Shown here: one piece after another, positions 8,404-16,646 of the stretch
Position numbering within the stretch: the first letter of the stretch is position 1
Layout: every line of letters starts with the position of its first letter
DNA from: Geobacter sp.
GTDB taxonomy: Bacteria > Desulfobacterota > Desulfuromonadia > Geobacterales > Pseudopelobacteraceae
Direction of reading: 5' to 3'
NCBI GenBank assembly: GCA_009885845.1
Contig: VFJW01000010.1
Location: 1-58,223 of the forward strand
DNA: 58,223 nucleotides
Program-made: the position numbers and the translations under genes
The notes under the pieces: generated by a model
What the model saw: the letters and a program-made list of their open reading frames with translations, nothing else
What the model was told of the DNA's origin: nothing
Databases searched by the model: none

Positions 8404-8650
8404 CTATTCCTGTTTTTTCGGTCTCCCCTTCGCCTTGATTGTCGATTCAAGACCCAATTCACCGCAGATTCTACTCCTCCACTCCTGATTGCCGAACGGG
8501 GAACACCTGTCAATGCTTTGCTGCATCCTCTCCGACTCGCTGTCTGTCAGTGGAGTATTGACATTCACAAAATACCTGCTGGCGGCAGTTTCCACGATTA
8601 ATAATGTGGTAGATCATGCCATCTGCCAATCCCCTGGCTACCCGTGGCAT
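8404..8650 (-). pseudogene. Remnant of a REP-associated tyrosine transposase (RAYT, IS200-like)
   Basis: Two frames keep opposite ends of one protein. From ATG 8650 the frame reads MPRVARGLADGMIYHIINRG, the RAYT N-terminus, ending near 8570. A second frame (about 8580-8404) reads VNVNTPLTDSESERM, then CSPFGNQEWRSRI and LGLESTIKAKGRPKK, the RAYT C-terminus. Full-length members are about 220-240 aa. Here some 140-150 central residues, including the catalytic His and Tyr region, are missing and the frame shifts at the junction. It cannot encode an active enzyme. Confidence 0.8.
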
Positions 8651-8985
8651 ACACGGACCCCGCAAAAAACGAAAAGCAGCTTTTGCAATTTTGAGCAAAA
8701 GCTGTACGCTGTGGGACAATATATTGTGGTACAAAATTGTTCAAGGCATTGCCTGGAAGAAAAACACAACGAAGAGGGCAGATTGATCAGCGAGGAATCT
8801 GGGTGGATCAGCAAAACAGGGGGACCGGAAAGGCAGTTGTAGTATAGCGACGTCACCCCATATCAAATTGTCTCTTGTTTTCTGCGGGAATTGTGCATTT
8901 ATACATGAGAGTTGTTTCTTAAGTCAATGGGAATAAAGTAGTTGAAATAGTGCGTTTTTTACAATATGTGCATCAATGCATTTAC
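8651..8985. other. 335-bp non-coding gap with one perfect hairpin
   Basis: No convincing gene. An open frame on the plus strand at 8489-8842 is only the antisense of the transposase remnant. The one structure is a perfect 10-bp stem, CAGCTTTTGC (8677-8686) with its complement (8695-8704), and an 8-nt loop. It lies just upstream of the transposase start, where a promoter or transposase-recognised hairpin could sit. Nothing else was recognised. Confidence 0.5.
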
Positions 8986-9591
8986 TCACCCCAGATTTAA
9001 CTCATCCAGTGACAGCCGATATCCAGGGAGAAGTTTTTCCAGAAAGTAGATCACTTCCGGTTGCCGACTGGCAGACAACTGTTCGAAATGCTCTGCCTCC
9101 GCCCGGCGGAACTCATGGTTTCCGCTTTTTCCCTCTTCAATACATTTCGTCAACGCCGCAATCTTGTCAGCTGCTTTTACCAGCTGAACATATTCTTCCT
9201 GATCTTCGAAAAAGAACAGCGGTTCATATTCTTTGGCAAGTTCCGGCGGCAGCATTGCCAGGAGTTTCCTCCGGGCTTTATCCTCAAGTTGATGGAATGA
9301 ACGCTTGAAATTGGGGTTGAAGTGCTTGACAGGAGTCGGCATGTCTCCGGTGAATATTTCGCTGGCGTCATGAAAAATACCGTACATCGCCGCTCGGGAA
9401 GGGTCAAGAGAACCGCAAAAATACGTATTGCGGATCATAGCCAATGCGTGTGCGATAACAGCAACATCGAGGCTGTGCTCCTGAATGTTTTCCGGGACAG
9501 TATTACGCATCAATCCCCAGCGACTGATATAGCGCATGCGGGAAAGAAAGGCAAAAAAGTCAAATTGTTCCGGTTTTATAGTCTTTTTCAT
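8986..9591 (-). CDS. yfbR: HD-family 5'-deoxynucleotidase, YfbR-like
   Basis: A 201-aa HD-superfamily phosphohydrolase matching YfbR, which removes the 5' phosphate from dNMPs. Family residues are visible: FLSRMRYISRWGLMRN with the substrate Arg/Trp, NIQEHSLDVAVIAHAL (first His), IFHDASEIFTGDMPTPVK (HD pair) and AADKIAAL (last Asp). It starts 2 bp after the dgt stop. The two enzymes are almost certainly cotranscribed and act together on deoxynucleotides. Confidence 0.88.
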   Translation of the reverse strand: MKKTIKPEQFDFFAFLSRMRYISRWGLMRNTVPENIQEHSLDVAVIAHALAMIRNTYFCGSLDPSRAAMYGIFHDASEIFTGDMPTPVKHFNPNFKRSFHQLEDKARRKLLAMLPPELAKEYEPLFFFEDQEEYVQLVKAADKIAALTKCIEEGKSGNHEFRRAEAEHFEQLSASRQPEVIYFLEKLLPGYRLSLDELNLG

Positions 9592-9593
9592 TG

Positions 9594-10736
9594 CTATACT
9601 CTTTCATATGGATCGAACAGTCGTTTATATTCATCAAGCGCAAACCGGTCTGTCATACCGGCGATGTAATCACAAACAACACGCTGAAGCCCGAAATGTT
9701 CACATCGAGACTGGTATTTCGGCGGCAGCAGATTAGGGTAACGCAGATATGTTTCGAATAAACGGGAGATGAACAGTTCCGATTTAACCCGCATTTTTTC
9801 AACTTTGTAATGGCGATACAGATTCTGGAACAGAAACTTTTTGAGCACGCGGTTACGTTCGGTTATATCATCATTAAAATGAACAACGACCCGATTTACC
9901 CGCAAGAGGTCAGCTCGGGACGCTATATTGAACTTTTGAAGATTAGATGCTGTCGTCGCACAAAGATCACCAATCAACAATCCGATCAGAGCACTGATTG
10001 TCTGATAGACGAGTCGTTTATCATCGATTGCCGGATATTTCCGGCGCACCCCCGAACAGACATCACGCCATAAATCTACCTGCCCCAACATCTCAAGTGT
10101 TATGTAGCCCGATTTCAGTCCGTCATCAATATCGTGGTTATTATACGCAATTTCATCAGCGTAATTAATAATCTGTCCCTCGATGGAGGGGACAGTCCCC
10201 GGCAGGAATTCAGCCATTATTTCGTTTGCAGCATCATAGGGTGTTGAGTGTTTAATTATTCCTTCGCGTACCTCCCATGTCAGGTTCAGTCCATTAAAAC
10301 CGGGATACCTCTCTTCCAGTTCGTCTACGACACGAAAAGACTGCATGTTATGCTCAAAACCTCCATAACCCTGCATAAGTCGATTCAAAACCTCCTCCCC
10401 TGTATGCCCGAACGGGGTGTGACCCAGATCATGAGATAATGCGAGAGCCTCCGTCAACTCCTCGTTCAAATGCAATTTCCGGGCAATGGCTCTGCCGATC
10501 TGTGCCACCTCAAGTGAATGTGTCAACCGGGTGCGATAATAATCGCCTTCATGATTGACAAAAACCTGCGTCTTGTACTCCAGTCGCCTGAAAGCGGCAC
10601 AATGAATAATGCGGTCACGGTCGCGTTCAAAGACGGGTCGATTATCACGATGTTCTTCAGGATATTTACGACCACGCGAAGAATTACTGGTACAGGCATA
10701 TCCGGCCAGATCGCTTCGTTCAGTTGAGTCATTCAT
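9594..10736 (-). CDS. dgt: dNTP triphosphohydrolase (dGTPase-like)
   Basis: A 380-aa enzyme of the Dgt family that hydrolyses dNTPs to deoxynucleoside and tripolyphosphate. The order RDRDRIIHCAAFRRLEYKTQVF, then RLTHSLEVAQIGRAIAR, LSHDLGHTPFGHTGEEVL and NYADEIAYNNHDIDDGL contains the H...HD...D metal site. Length fits the shorter dGTPase-like class rather than the ~500-aa E. coli enzyme. It is the first gene of a dgt-yfbR pair. A housekeeping role in dNTP balance is most likely. Confidence 0.92.
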   Translation of the reverse strand: MNDSTERSDLAGYACTSNSSRGRKYPEEHRDNRPVFERDRDRIIHCAAFRRLEYKTQVFVNHEGDYYRTRLTHSLEVAQIGRAIARKLHLNEELTEALALSHDLGHTPFGHTGEEVLNRLMQGYGGFEHNMQSFRVVDELEERYPGFNGLNLTWEVREGIIKHSTPYDAANEIMAEFLPGTVPSIEGQIINYADEIAYNNHDIDDGLKSGYITLEMLGQVDLWRDVCSGVRRKYPAIDDKRLVYQTISALIGLLIGDLCATTASNLQKFNIASRADLLRVNRVVVHFNDDITERNRVLKKFLFQNLYRHYKVEKMRVKSELFISRLFETYLRYPNLLPPKYQSRCEHFGLQRVVCDYIAGMTDRFALDEYKRLFDPYERV

Positions 10737-10790
10737 ATTTTTTCCCCGGTGGGTGCAATGTGATGCTGATGTATGGCCATTCCAAGTGTA

Positions 10791-11273
10791 TCAGGGATAA
10801 ATTTTCTTTGGGTGAAGTTTTGTTCCGCTCTTTTTTTTGCCCGTCACCCCGGCGATAGAAAAGACATCCGCAAGCTGCATCTTCCAGACCCTTTCCTGGT
10901 GTGTCATCTTAAATTCGCGGGTTGTTGACTCAACTCCGCCAGTCGTCCCCTCCAATCCGATTTTAACGTACACAGTAGCTTCCGTACGTTTTTCGTTCAA
11001 AACCTTGAAGCGCTCCATTTTCTGCCAGCAGCAGGCCGGACGGATAGAGGAGTCACGCATTTTATGCACAAACGTTTCGCGAGAGGTTTTACCGCGATGT
11101 GCCAGCAGCTCGAATAGTTGTTCGTATCGACCTTCGCGCCAGATATCAAGTGTATCGGACATGCTTTTTTCAAGTGCAACTGCAGCAGGGGTTTCTACCG
11201 CTCTTCCCGTTCCGGTTCCAATCAGAATAACAATTATAACAACTGCTGCAGCAAGACAGTATCTGATATTCAT
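10791..11273 (-). CDS. Secreted protein of unknown function
   Basis: 160 aa with a clear Sec signal peptide: basic start, hydrophobic stretch LAAAVVIIVILIGTGTG, and likely cleavage after GRA. The mature part begins VETPAAVALEKSMSDTLDIWREGRYEQLFELL, then alternates beta-like stretches (EATVYVKIGLEG, REFKMTHQERVWKMQ). This suggests a small NTF2-like or DUF4878-like fold, which is a guess. The C-terminus is lysine-rich. It lies 54 bp upstream of dgt on the same strand. No specific function can be assigned. Confidence 0.65.
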   Translation of the reverse strand: MNIRYCLAAAVVIIVILIGTGTGRAVETPAAVALEKSMSDTLDIWREGRYEQLFELLAHRGKTSRETFVHKMRDSSIRPACCWQKMERFKVLNEKRTEATVYVKIGLEGTTGGVESTTREFKMTHQERVWKMQLADVFSIAGVTGKKKSGTKLHPKKIYP

Positions 11274-11430
11274 GGCTTGTCACCCCCTGTAAAAAATAGA
11301 AGCATCGTAGAGTAAATACTGTCACCGTGCAACGTCAAAAACATTAAATGATCTTCCTCTGTACTGATATTTGATTATCGACTGCAAATACTGTAGTATG
11401 TGCAGTTACTGGCGTTCAAAAGGGGATATT

Positions 11431-12669
11431 ATGGCGAGTCAGGAAGAAAAACTCCGCAAGATAATCGATCTTGGCTTTGAAATTTCCCAGATCAAGGACA
11501 TTGATCTTCTTCTGGAGAAAATTCTGCGCGAAGCACGCGGTTTTACCAACTGCGATGCCGGCTCAATATATGTCCGTGAGGGTAACAAGCTGATCTTTCG
11601 CTATGCCCAGAACGACACCATGCAGCGGCAACTGCCGCCAGGCAAAAAGCTTCCTTATTCGACTTTCAGCATACCGATCAGCAACAGTTCAATTGCCGGC
11701 TATGTTGCATCCAACGGCTCTATTCTGAACATTGCAGACGTGTATGAAGTCAACAGCAATTTCCCGTTTTCCTTTAATCGCTCATATGATGATCTTACCG
11801 GTTACCGGACCTGCTCCATGCTGACCATTCCCCTGCAGAATTTTCGCGGAGACGTCATCGGCATCCTTCAACTTATTAACGCGCTCGACAGTCAGGGCGA
11901 CGCTTTTCCCTTTGCTCATGATGATGAAGAAATCATACTGTACTTTGCCAACAATGCCGCAAATGCTATCGAACGTGCAAAAATGACCCGGGAAATTATC
12001 CTGCGCATGAACAAGATGGCCGAACTTCGCGACCCAAAAGAAACCGGCCCCCACGTTAACCGGGTTGCCGCGTATTCGGTTGCCCTGTACGAGGCCTGGG
12101 CTTTTAAACATGAACTGCCGCAGCCGGAAATAGATAGAAACAGGGATGTACTGCGCATGTCCGCCATGCTGCACGATGTCGGTAAAGTTGCCATTTCGGA
12201 CAATATTTTGAAAAAACCGGGGCGTTTTACTCCTGAAGAATTTCAGGTTATGAAGCTTCATACCCTTTACGGTGCGAATCTTTTTTCAGATATTTATTCT
12301 GATTTTGACGAATCAGCCGCTATCGTTGCAATAAGCCACCACGAACGTTGGGACGGCAACGGATATCCCGGACATATTGATCCGCTGACACAGAAAGCAC
12401 TGCCGGGGTATGAGAAGGAAGATGGCTTGGCACGAGGAAAGCGCGGCGAGGAAATCCCGTTTTTCGGGAGAGTTGTTGCTCTGGCTGACGTCTATGACGC
12501 CCTTTCCTGCAGGCGATGTTACAAAGAGGCCTGGGACGAGAGTGAAGTGTTTGAGAACATTCTCAGTGAGGCTGGAAAGCAGTTTGATCCTGAACTGGTT
12601 GAGGTGTTTTCGGAATGCATCGACACGTTCCGCCAGATTGAAAAGCTATATCCCGACCATTCCGAATAA
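11431..12669 (+). CDS. GAF domain / HD-GYP phosphodiesterase
   Basis: 413 aa from the ATG at 11431, which has GGGG 6 bases upstream; an in-frame start at 11371 lacks a ribosome site. Residues about 15-180 form a GAF sensor domain (NCDAGSIYVREGNKL, SIAGYVASNG, VIGILQLINAL). The C-terminal half is HD-GYP: MLHDVGKVAISD with the HD at about 248-249, and HHERWDGNGYPG, followed by RVVALADVYDAL. The family degrades cyclic di-GMP, or in some Geobacter proteins 3',3'-cGAMP. Without a membrane segment it should be a cytoplasmic sensor. The ligand is unknown. Confidence 0.88.
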   Translation: MASQEEKLRKIIDLGFEISQIKDIDLLLEKILREARGFTNCDAGSIYVREGNKLIFRYAQNDTMQRQLPPGKKLPYSTFSIPISNSSIAGYVASNGSILNIADVYEVNSNFPFSFNRSYDDLTGYRTCSMLTIPLQNFRGDVIGILQLINALDSQGDAFPFAHDDEEIILYFANNAANAIERAKMTREIILRMNKMAELRDPKETGPHVNRVAAYSVALYEAWAFKHELPQPEIDRNRDVLRMSAMLHDVGKVAISDNILKKPGRFTPEEFQVMKLHTLYGANLFSDIYSDFDESAAIVAISHHERWDGNGYPGHIDPLTQKALPGYEKEDGLARGKRGEEIPFFGRVVALADVYDALSCRRCYKEAWDESEVFENILSEAGKQFDPELVEVFSECIDTFRQIEKLYPDHSE

Positions 12670-12680
12670 TCTGGCTGATA

Positions 12681-12733
12681 GCTGAAGGCTGAAGACAGTT
12701 GGGAGAACCAATGAATCTTCTTCAACCTTCAAC
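12681..12733 (-). terminator. Hairpin in the convergent HD-GYP/aroF intergenic gap
   Basis: 12681-12695 and 12719-12733 are imperfect inverted repeats. In minus-strand RNA all 15 positions pair, two as G.U, which favours a role at the 3' end of the aroF transcript. There is no U-run, so it may be a 3'-stabilising hairpin rather than an intrinsic terminator. Confidence 0.4.
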
Positions 12734-12745
12734 TTTCAACCTGTA

Positions 12746-13765
12746 TTACAGCGTCCTTCCGTCCGCCTCTGCGAACAATCGCAATTTCTCCATCATTTTT
12801 TCGAATTTCACCGGTTTTAATGACTGGGCACCGTCAGACGAAGCATGTTCCGGGTCCGGGTGCACCTCGATGATCAATCCATCAGCCCCAGCGGCAACAG
12901 CCGCATAGCTCATCGGAGCAACGTAATGATGATTGCCGGTACCGTGAGAAGGGTCGATTACAACGGGGAGATGTGTCTTTCCTTTCAGCACCGGAATCGC
13001 AGATAAATCAAGAGTATTGCGGGTGGCTGTTTCAAAGGTACGGATACCCCGTTCACAGAGAATCACAGACTGGTTGCCTTCACTCATGATATATTCGGCA
13101 CTCATCAGGAGCTCCTGGATTGTCATCGCCATGCCCCTTTTAAGCAGCACCGGTTTACCGATCTGACCGACTTTTTTCAGTAGCGCAAAGTTCTGTGAAT
13201 TGCGTGCGCCAATCTGCAGGATATCGGCATATGCTGCTACCATATCGACCGTTTCCGGGTTGATTACCTCCGTTACAAAAGGAAGTCCGGTCAACTCACG
13301 AGCTTTGGCCAGCAGTTTTAACCCCTCCTCTTCAAGCCCCTGAAAAGAATAGGGAGAAGTACGCGGCTTGAATGCACCGCCTCTCAGAATATGGGCTCCG
13401 GCTTTTTTTACCGCGAGTGCTGATTCTATAATCTGCTCTTCACTCTCCACCGAGCACGGACCTGCCATAATGACGACCTGCGGCCCACCAATTACAACGG
13501 TGTCACTGATCCGCACGACACTCGACTCTTTCTTGACTTCCAGTGAAGCCAGTTTATACGGCTGCAGTATGGGAACAACATTTTCCACCCCATGCAGAGA
13601 CTCCAGCGCCTGCAAAGCAGACTTGCCCCGTTCGTCACCGATTGCCCCGATCACGTCACGCGTCGTGCCATGTATTACGTGCGACGTGTACCCCAACTCC
13701 TTGATCCGCCTGAGAACTTCATCCTTGTCTTTCTTTACAGCTCCCGCCTTCATTACAATAATCAT
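12746..13765 (-). CDS. aroF: 3-deoxy-7-phosphoheptulonate synthase (DAHP synthase, type I-beta)
   Basis: Condenses PEP and erythrose-4-phosphate, the entry step of the shikimate pathway. Residues 1-70 are a ferredoxin-like/ACT-type regulatory domain ([20 protein letters not shown]). The catalytic barrel follows, with [49 protein letters not shown] and [13 protein letters not shown]. The 339-aa length and N-terminal domain fit the Thermotoga/Bacillus-like type. The ATG follows AAAGGA at about 8 bases. Upstream lies an aromatic-rich leader peptide plus terminator, so expression is probably controlled by attenuation. Confidence 0.95.
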   Translation of the reverse strand: MIIVMKAGAVKKDKDEVLRRIKELGYTSHVIHGTTRDVIGAIGDERGKSALQALESLHGVENVVPILQPYKLASLEVKKESSVVRISDTVVIGGPQVVIMAGPCSVESEEQIIESALAVKKAGAHILRGGAFKPRTSPYSFQGLEEEGLKLLAKARELTGLPFVTEVINPETVDMVAAYADILQIGARNSQNFALLKKVGQIGKPVLLKRGMAMTIQELLMSAEYIMSEGNQSVILCERGIRTFETATRNTLDLSAIPVLKGKTHLPVVIDPSHGTGNHHYVAPMSYAAVAAGADGLIIEVHPDPEHASSDGAQSLKPVKFEKMMEKLRLFAEADGRTL

Positions 13766-13793
13766 CTCTTGATCCTTTCCCGCAAACAGCTAA

Positions 13794-13814
13794 GGCCGGA
13801 AGTTTCCCCCGGCC
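13794..13814 (-). promoter_or_regulatory. Second leader hairpin between attenuator and aroF
   Basis: A 6-bp GC stem (GGCCGG 13794-13799 with CCGGCC 13809-13814) and 9-nt loop, just downstream of the attenuator terminator in the aroF leader and about 28 bp before the aroF ATG. It lacks a U-run. It may insulate the ribosome site or stabilise the read-through mRNA. Confidence 0.4.
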
Positions 13815-13840
13815 CTGGCTGAACTGAGTACACAGACAGC

Positions 13841-13873
13841 AAAAAACCGGGGAGACTTTCGTCTGCCCCGGTT
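13841..13873 (-). terminator. Attenuator terminator of aroF
   Basis: On the minus strand AACCGGGG (13873-13866) and its complement (13852-13845) plus inner GAC/GTC pairs form a strong GC stem capped by GAAA. A run of six Us follows, of which the last two bases of the stem form part. It starts 28 nt after the leader-peptide stop codon and lies before aroF, the classic position of a transcription attenuator. Its 5' arm can alternatively pair with 13913-13922 inside the leader ORF. Confidence 0.88.
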
Positions 13874-13900
13874 TGTGGTGTCGTGTGATAGCTTCCTCGC

Positions 13901-13987
13901 TTACACCTGTACCCGGGCAGACAGCCTGAAATAAAAGCCGAACCAAAAGTAAAAGCTGAATGCGATAGAGAAGCGGTTAGTGTTCAT
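13901..13987 (-). CDS. aroF leader peptide rich in Phe, Tyr and Trp
   Basis: A 28-codon ORF starting ATG 13987-13985 and ending TAA 13903-13901. Residues 6-20 read FSIAFSFYFWFGFYF: seven Phe, two Tyr and one Trp in 15 residues. Codons 22-25 contain GTCTGCCCGG (13922-13913), which pairs with the 5' arm of the downstream terminator over 10 bp with one bulged G. Ribosome stalling at the aromatic codons would free this segment, form the antiterminator and allow aroF transcription. With charged tRNAs the ribosome covers it and the terminator forms. No Shine-Dalgarno is visible. Confidence 0.85.
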   Translation of the reverse strand: MNTNRFSIAFSFYFWFGFYFRLSARVQV

Positions 13988-13996
13988 ACATCAGTA

Positions 13997-14025
13997 ATTA
14001 ATCACAACGACCTTCCTGTTGTCAA
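13997..14025 (-). promoter_or_regulatory. Predicted sigma-70-type promoter of the aroF leader
   Basis: Minus-strand TTGACA (14025-14020, perfect -35) is 17 bp from ATTAAT (14002-13997, 4 of 6 to the -10 consensus). Transcription would begin near 13990, only a few bases before the leader-peptide ATG at 13987, giving a nearly leaderless peptide mRNA. Confidence 0.6.
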
Positions 14026-14054
14026 GACCAAATGCTGGGTAATTTTGGCTGAAC

Positions 14055-14083
14055 TTGACTCTCCGCAGTCCCTGTGGTAGTTT
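14055..14083 (+). promoter_or_regulatory. Predicted promoter of trpEG
   Basis: TTGACT (14055-14060), a 17-bp spacer and a weak -10 TAGTTT (14078-14083). This would give a 5' leader of about 20-25 nt before the trpE ATG at 14113, too short for an attenuator. It is divergent from the aroF promoter about 30 bp away. Confidence 0.45.
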
Positions 14084-14112
14084 TCCCCCGATTTCCAACT
14101 TTGAGGTACACG

Positions 14113-15588
14113 ATGTTTTCCCCACGACGCGACACATTTTATTCACTTGCTGAAAAAGGTAACCTGATTCCGGTTTATCGTGAAATCATGGCAGACATGG
14201 ATACTCCGGTCTCAGCTTTTAAGAAGCTTGATGACGGGCAGTTTTCATATCTCCTTGAAAGCATCGAGGGGGGTGAAAAATGGGGGCGTTACAGCTTTCT
14301 CGGTTCAACGCCTTCTGTCATCATTCGCTCAAAAGGGAATCTGGTTGAGACCATTTCGGATGGAATCACGATTCAACAGGAGTCGCCTGATCCGCTTGAA
14401 TGCGTAAAAGCACTTCTGGCACAGTTCACTCCGGTAGAGGTTGATGGTCTGCCCCGTTTTTTTGGCGGGGCAGTCGGCTACCTTGGGTATGATATGGTAC
14501 GCCACTTTGAATCGCTGACATCGGAAAAACCGGCTCTGCTTGATGCCTATGATTCATATTTTCTTATCACCGATACTATCGTGATTTTCGACACCATGCG
14601 TCAAAAAATCAAAGTGGTTTCAAATGCCCATATTTCCGAAAATGTCTTACCTGCCGAGGCATATGATCGTGCAACAAAGAAAATCGACGCCATCATAGAC
14701 CGGCTACGCGCACCTCTTCCAGCGCAAGCAGCTTCAATTTTGGAAAAACCGGTACAGTTCCTCTCCAACATGTCCCGTGTATCTTATGAGAGTGCTGTCG
14801 AGAAAGCCAAGGAATATGTACGATCAGGCGATATCATTCAGGTTGTGCTTTCCCAGCGATTCAGCGGAGAATTGAGCGCCGATCCTCTTGATATTTACCG
14901 GGTACTGAGGACTCTCAATCCTTCCCCGTATATGTTTTTCCTGCGTCTTGACGACACGGTGATCGCCGGCGCCTCTCCGGAAGTAATGGTTCGCAAGGAG
15001 GGAGACCGTGTTGAATTACGTCCCATTGCCGGAACCAGGCCACGCGGTGCTACCCTTGAGGAGGACAATAGTCTGGCAGATGAACTTCTTGCTGATCCGA
15101 AAGAGTGTGCCGAACACGTCATGCTTGTCGATCTCGGCAGAAATGATCTGGGGCGGGTCTGCACTACCGGTTCTGTTATAGTATCGGAATTGATGCTCAT
15201 TGAACGCTATTCTCATGTCATGCATATTGTTTCAAACGTTCAGGGACAATTATCAACCGACTGCGATGCTTTTGATCTGGTTCGGGCCACCTTTCCTGCC
15301 GGCACCTTGTCGGGAGCCCCGAAAGTCCGTGCCATGCAAATCATAGACGAACTTGAACCGGTACGCCGTGAAATCTACGGCGGTGCCGTTGGCTACTTTT
15401 CTTTTTCAGGGAATATGGATCTTGCCATTGCCATCCGTACTCTGGTGATAAAAGACGGAAAAGTTCATCTGCAGGCGGGTGCCGGGATTGTAGCCGATTC
15501 TGATCCGGCAACTGAGTGGCAGGAAACTGTTAATAAGGGAATGGCTGTCATGCGGGCGGTAGAAATCGCTGAGAAAGGTCTGGTCTGA
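14113..15588 (+). CDS. trpE: Anthranilate synthase component I
   Basis: Converts chorismate plus ammonia (from TrpG) to anthranilate, the first step to tryptophan. The start is the ATG at 14113 with GAGG 6 bases before; an upstream GTG frame start at 14074 lacks a site. N-terminal domain motifs include [17 protein letters not shown], near the LLES-type Trp-feedback site. The chorismate-binding domain has [46 protein letters not shown] and [11 protein letters not shown]. 491 aa, normal. It is directly followed by trpG. Confidence 0.96.
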   Translation: MFSPRRDTFYSLAEKGNLIPVYREIMADMDTPVSAFKKLDDGQFSYLLESIEGGEKWGRYSFLGSTPSVIIRSKGNLVETISDGITIQQESPDPLECVKALLAQFTPVEVDGLPRFFGGAVGYLGYDMVRHFESLTSEKPALLDAYDSYFLITDTIVIFDTMRQKIKVVSNAHISENVLPAEAYDRATKKIDAIIDRLRAPLPAQAASILEKPVQFLSNMSRVSYESAVEKAKEYVRSGDIIQVVLSQRFSGELSADPLDIYRVLRTLNPSPYMFFLRLDDTVIAGASPEVMVRKEGDRVELRPIAGTRPRGATLEEDNSLADELLADPKECAEHVMLVDLGRNDLGRVCTTGSVIVSELMLIERYSHVMHIVSNVQGQLSTDCDAFDLVRATFPAGTLSGAPKVRAMQIIDELEPVRREIYGGAVGYFSFSGNMDLAIAIRTLVIKDGKVHLQAGAGIVADSDPATEWQETVNKGMAVMRAVEIAEKGLV

Positions 15589-15589
15589 C

Positions 15590-16162
15590 ATGTTACTCAT
15601 GATCGACAATTACGACTCCTTTACGTACAATATCGTCCAGTATTTCGGGCAGTTGGGCGAGGAGGTGCAGGTTCGACGCAATGACAAAATATCACTGGCT
15701 GAGATTGAAACTTTGCGACCGGAACGACTTGTCATATCTCCCGGACCCTGCTCTCCCGAGGAAGCCGGCATTTCCGTATCGGCCATTACACATTTCTCCG
15801 GGAAAATTCCGATTTTAGGTGTCTGCCTCGGGCACCAGTCAATCGGATATGCCTTTGGCGGCAAAATACTTCGGAGCGCATCTCTCATGCACGGCAAAAC
15901 ATCACCTATTCTTCACGACGGACAGGAATTGTTTGCCGGGCTTGCGAATCCTTTTCCGGCCACCCGCTACCACTCCCTGATTGTGGATCGACCTACTCTT
16001 CCTGATTGTCTGCAGGTAACTGCCTGGGTCGAGAATGGAGAAATAATGGGGTTACGTCATAGGGAACTGCCGGTCTGGGGAGTACAATTCCACCCGGAAT
16101 CTATCCTGACTGAGGGGGGCATGGATCTACTCAGAAACTTTTTATCAATCAGCAGCAACTGA
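15590..16162 (+). CDS. trpG: Anthranilate synthase component II (glutamine amidotransferase)
   Basis: Class I glutamine amidotransferase of 190 aa supplying ammonia to TrpE. The catalytic Cys is in [17 protein letters not shown], and the His/Glu pair in [14 protein letters not shown]. The N-terminus [19 protein letters not shown] is typical. The ATG begins one base after the trpE TGA, so the pair is translationally coupled. No trpD or other trp gene follows, so the remaining pathway must be encoded elsewhere. It could in principle also serve aminodeoxychorismate synthase. Confidence 0.95.
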   Translation: MLLMIDNYDSFTYNIVQYFGQLGEEVQVRRNDKISLAEIETLRPERLVISPGPCSPEEAGISVSAITHFSGKIPILGVCLGHQSIGYAFGGKILRSASLMHGKTSPILHDGQELFAGLANPFPATRYHSLIVDRPTLPDCLQVTAWVENGEIMGLRHRELPVWGVQFHPESILTEGGMDLLRNFLSISSN

Positions 16163-16213
16163 TTTTTTTTACGCACCCCTCCCCAAACAGTCCGGATTAA
16201 CGTCATTTTTACG

Positions 16214-16243
16214 TTGACTTTTCCCGGCATGAATTGCTAAAGT
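16214..16243 (+). promoter_or_regulatory. Predicted promoter of the PxxKW protein gene
   Basis: TTGACT (16214-16219), an 18-bp spacer and TAAAGT (16238-16243), about 30 bp before the GGAGGA ribosome site of the next gene. Matches are moderate. Confidence 0.45.
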
Positions 16244-16280
16244 AGTAATTCATTCAAGAACAAATTCAGGAGGAAGAAGC

Positions 16281-16574
16281 ATGAAGTGTCAGACCGTACT
16301 TGCAGGTACCGAGTGTACCTTTTGGGGAAAACAGGGATGTATATTTCCTGATGGCTCCTGCCAGACTATTGCAGAAAACTGTGAAGGATGTGAACGTGTT
16401 GTGACCGGCAGCATTGGCCAGGTATGCAGCGCATATCCTGCTCCAGCAAAGAAATGGATTGGCGGAATCTGCAATTTTGCTTCCCACGTAAAAGTAGATC
16501 TCTCGATAGCTGAGCTGAAAGTCAACCCGCTCAAAGCTTCCAAAAAAGCAGCCGGTGCCAAGAAAAAGAAATAA
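16281..16574 (+). CDS. PxxKW family cysteine-rich protein
   Basis: A 97-aa protein with eight cysteines (including C3, C12, C20, C27, C34, C37) and the PAKKWIGGICNFASH signature that names the family. This family is known mainly from Deltaproteobacteria and its function is unknown. The pattern suggests a metal or Fe-S site. The C-terminus is lysine-rich (KKAAGAKKKK). GGAGGA lies upstream of the ATG, a promoter precedes it and a strong terminator follows, so this is a monocistronic, probably well-expressed gene. Confidence 0.82.
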   Translation: MKCQTVLAGTECTFWGKQGCIFPDGSCQTIAENCEGCERVVTGSIGQVCSAYPAPAKKWIGGICNFASHVKVDLSIAELKVNPLKASKKAAGAKKKK

Positions 16575-16600
16575 GTACCTGCTTAAATGTTGTTTTGATC

Positions 16601-16631
16601 AAAGGGGGAATTTCTATTCCCCCTTTTTTTT
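16601..16631 (+). terminator. Intrinsic terminator of the PxxKW gene
   Basis: AAAGGGGGAA (16601-16610) pairs perfectly with 16617-16626 across a 6-nt loop and runs into eight Ts (16624-16631). It closes the PxxKW transcript. The Nudix ATG is only 16 bp further on. Confidence 0.9.
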
Positions 16632-16646
16632 ATGCTAGGGGGAAAC

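Noticed and set aside
8489-8842. 117-aa plus-strand ORF
   Set aside because: It is antisense to the RAYT remnant and has no recognisable features or ribosome site.
13719-13946. 75-aa minus-strand ORF across the aroF leader
   Set aside because: Runs through the terminator and the aroF start in another frame; the aromatic-rich leader frame explains the region better.
14040-14112. Second attenuator in front of trpE
   Set aside because: The predicted leader is only about 20-25 nt with no peptide ORF or terminator.
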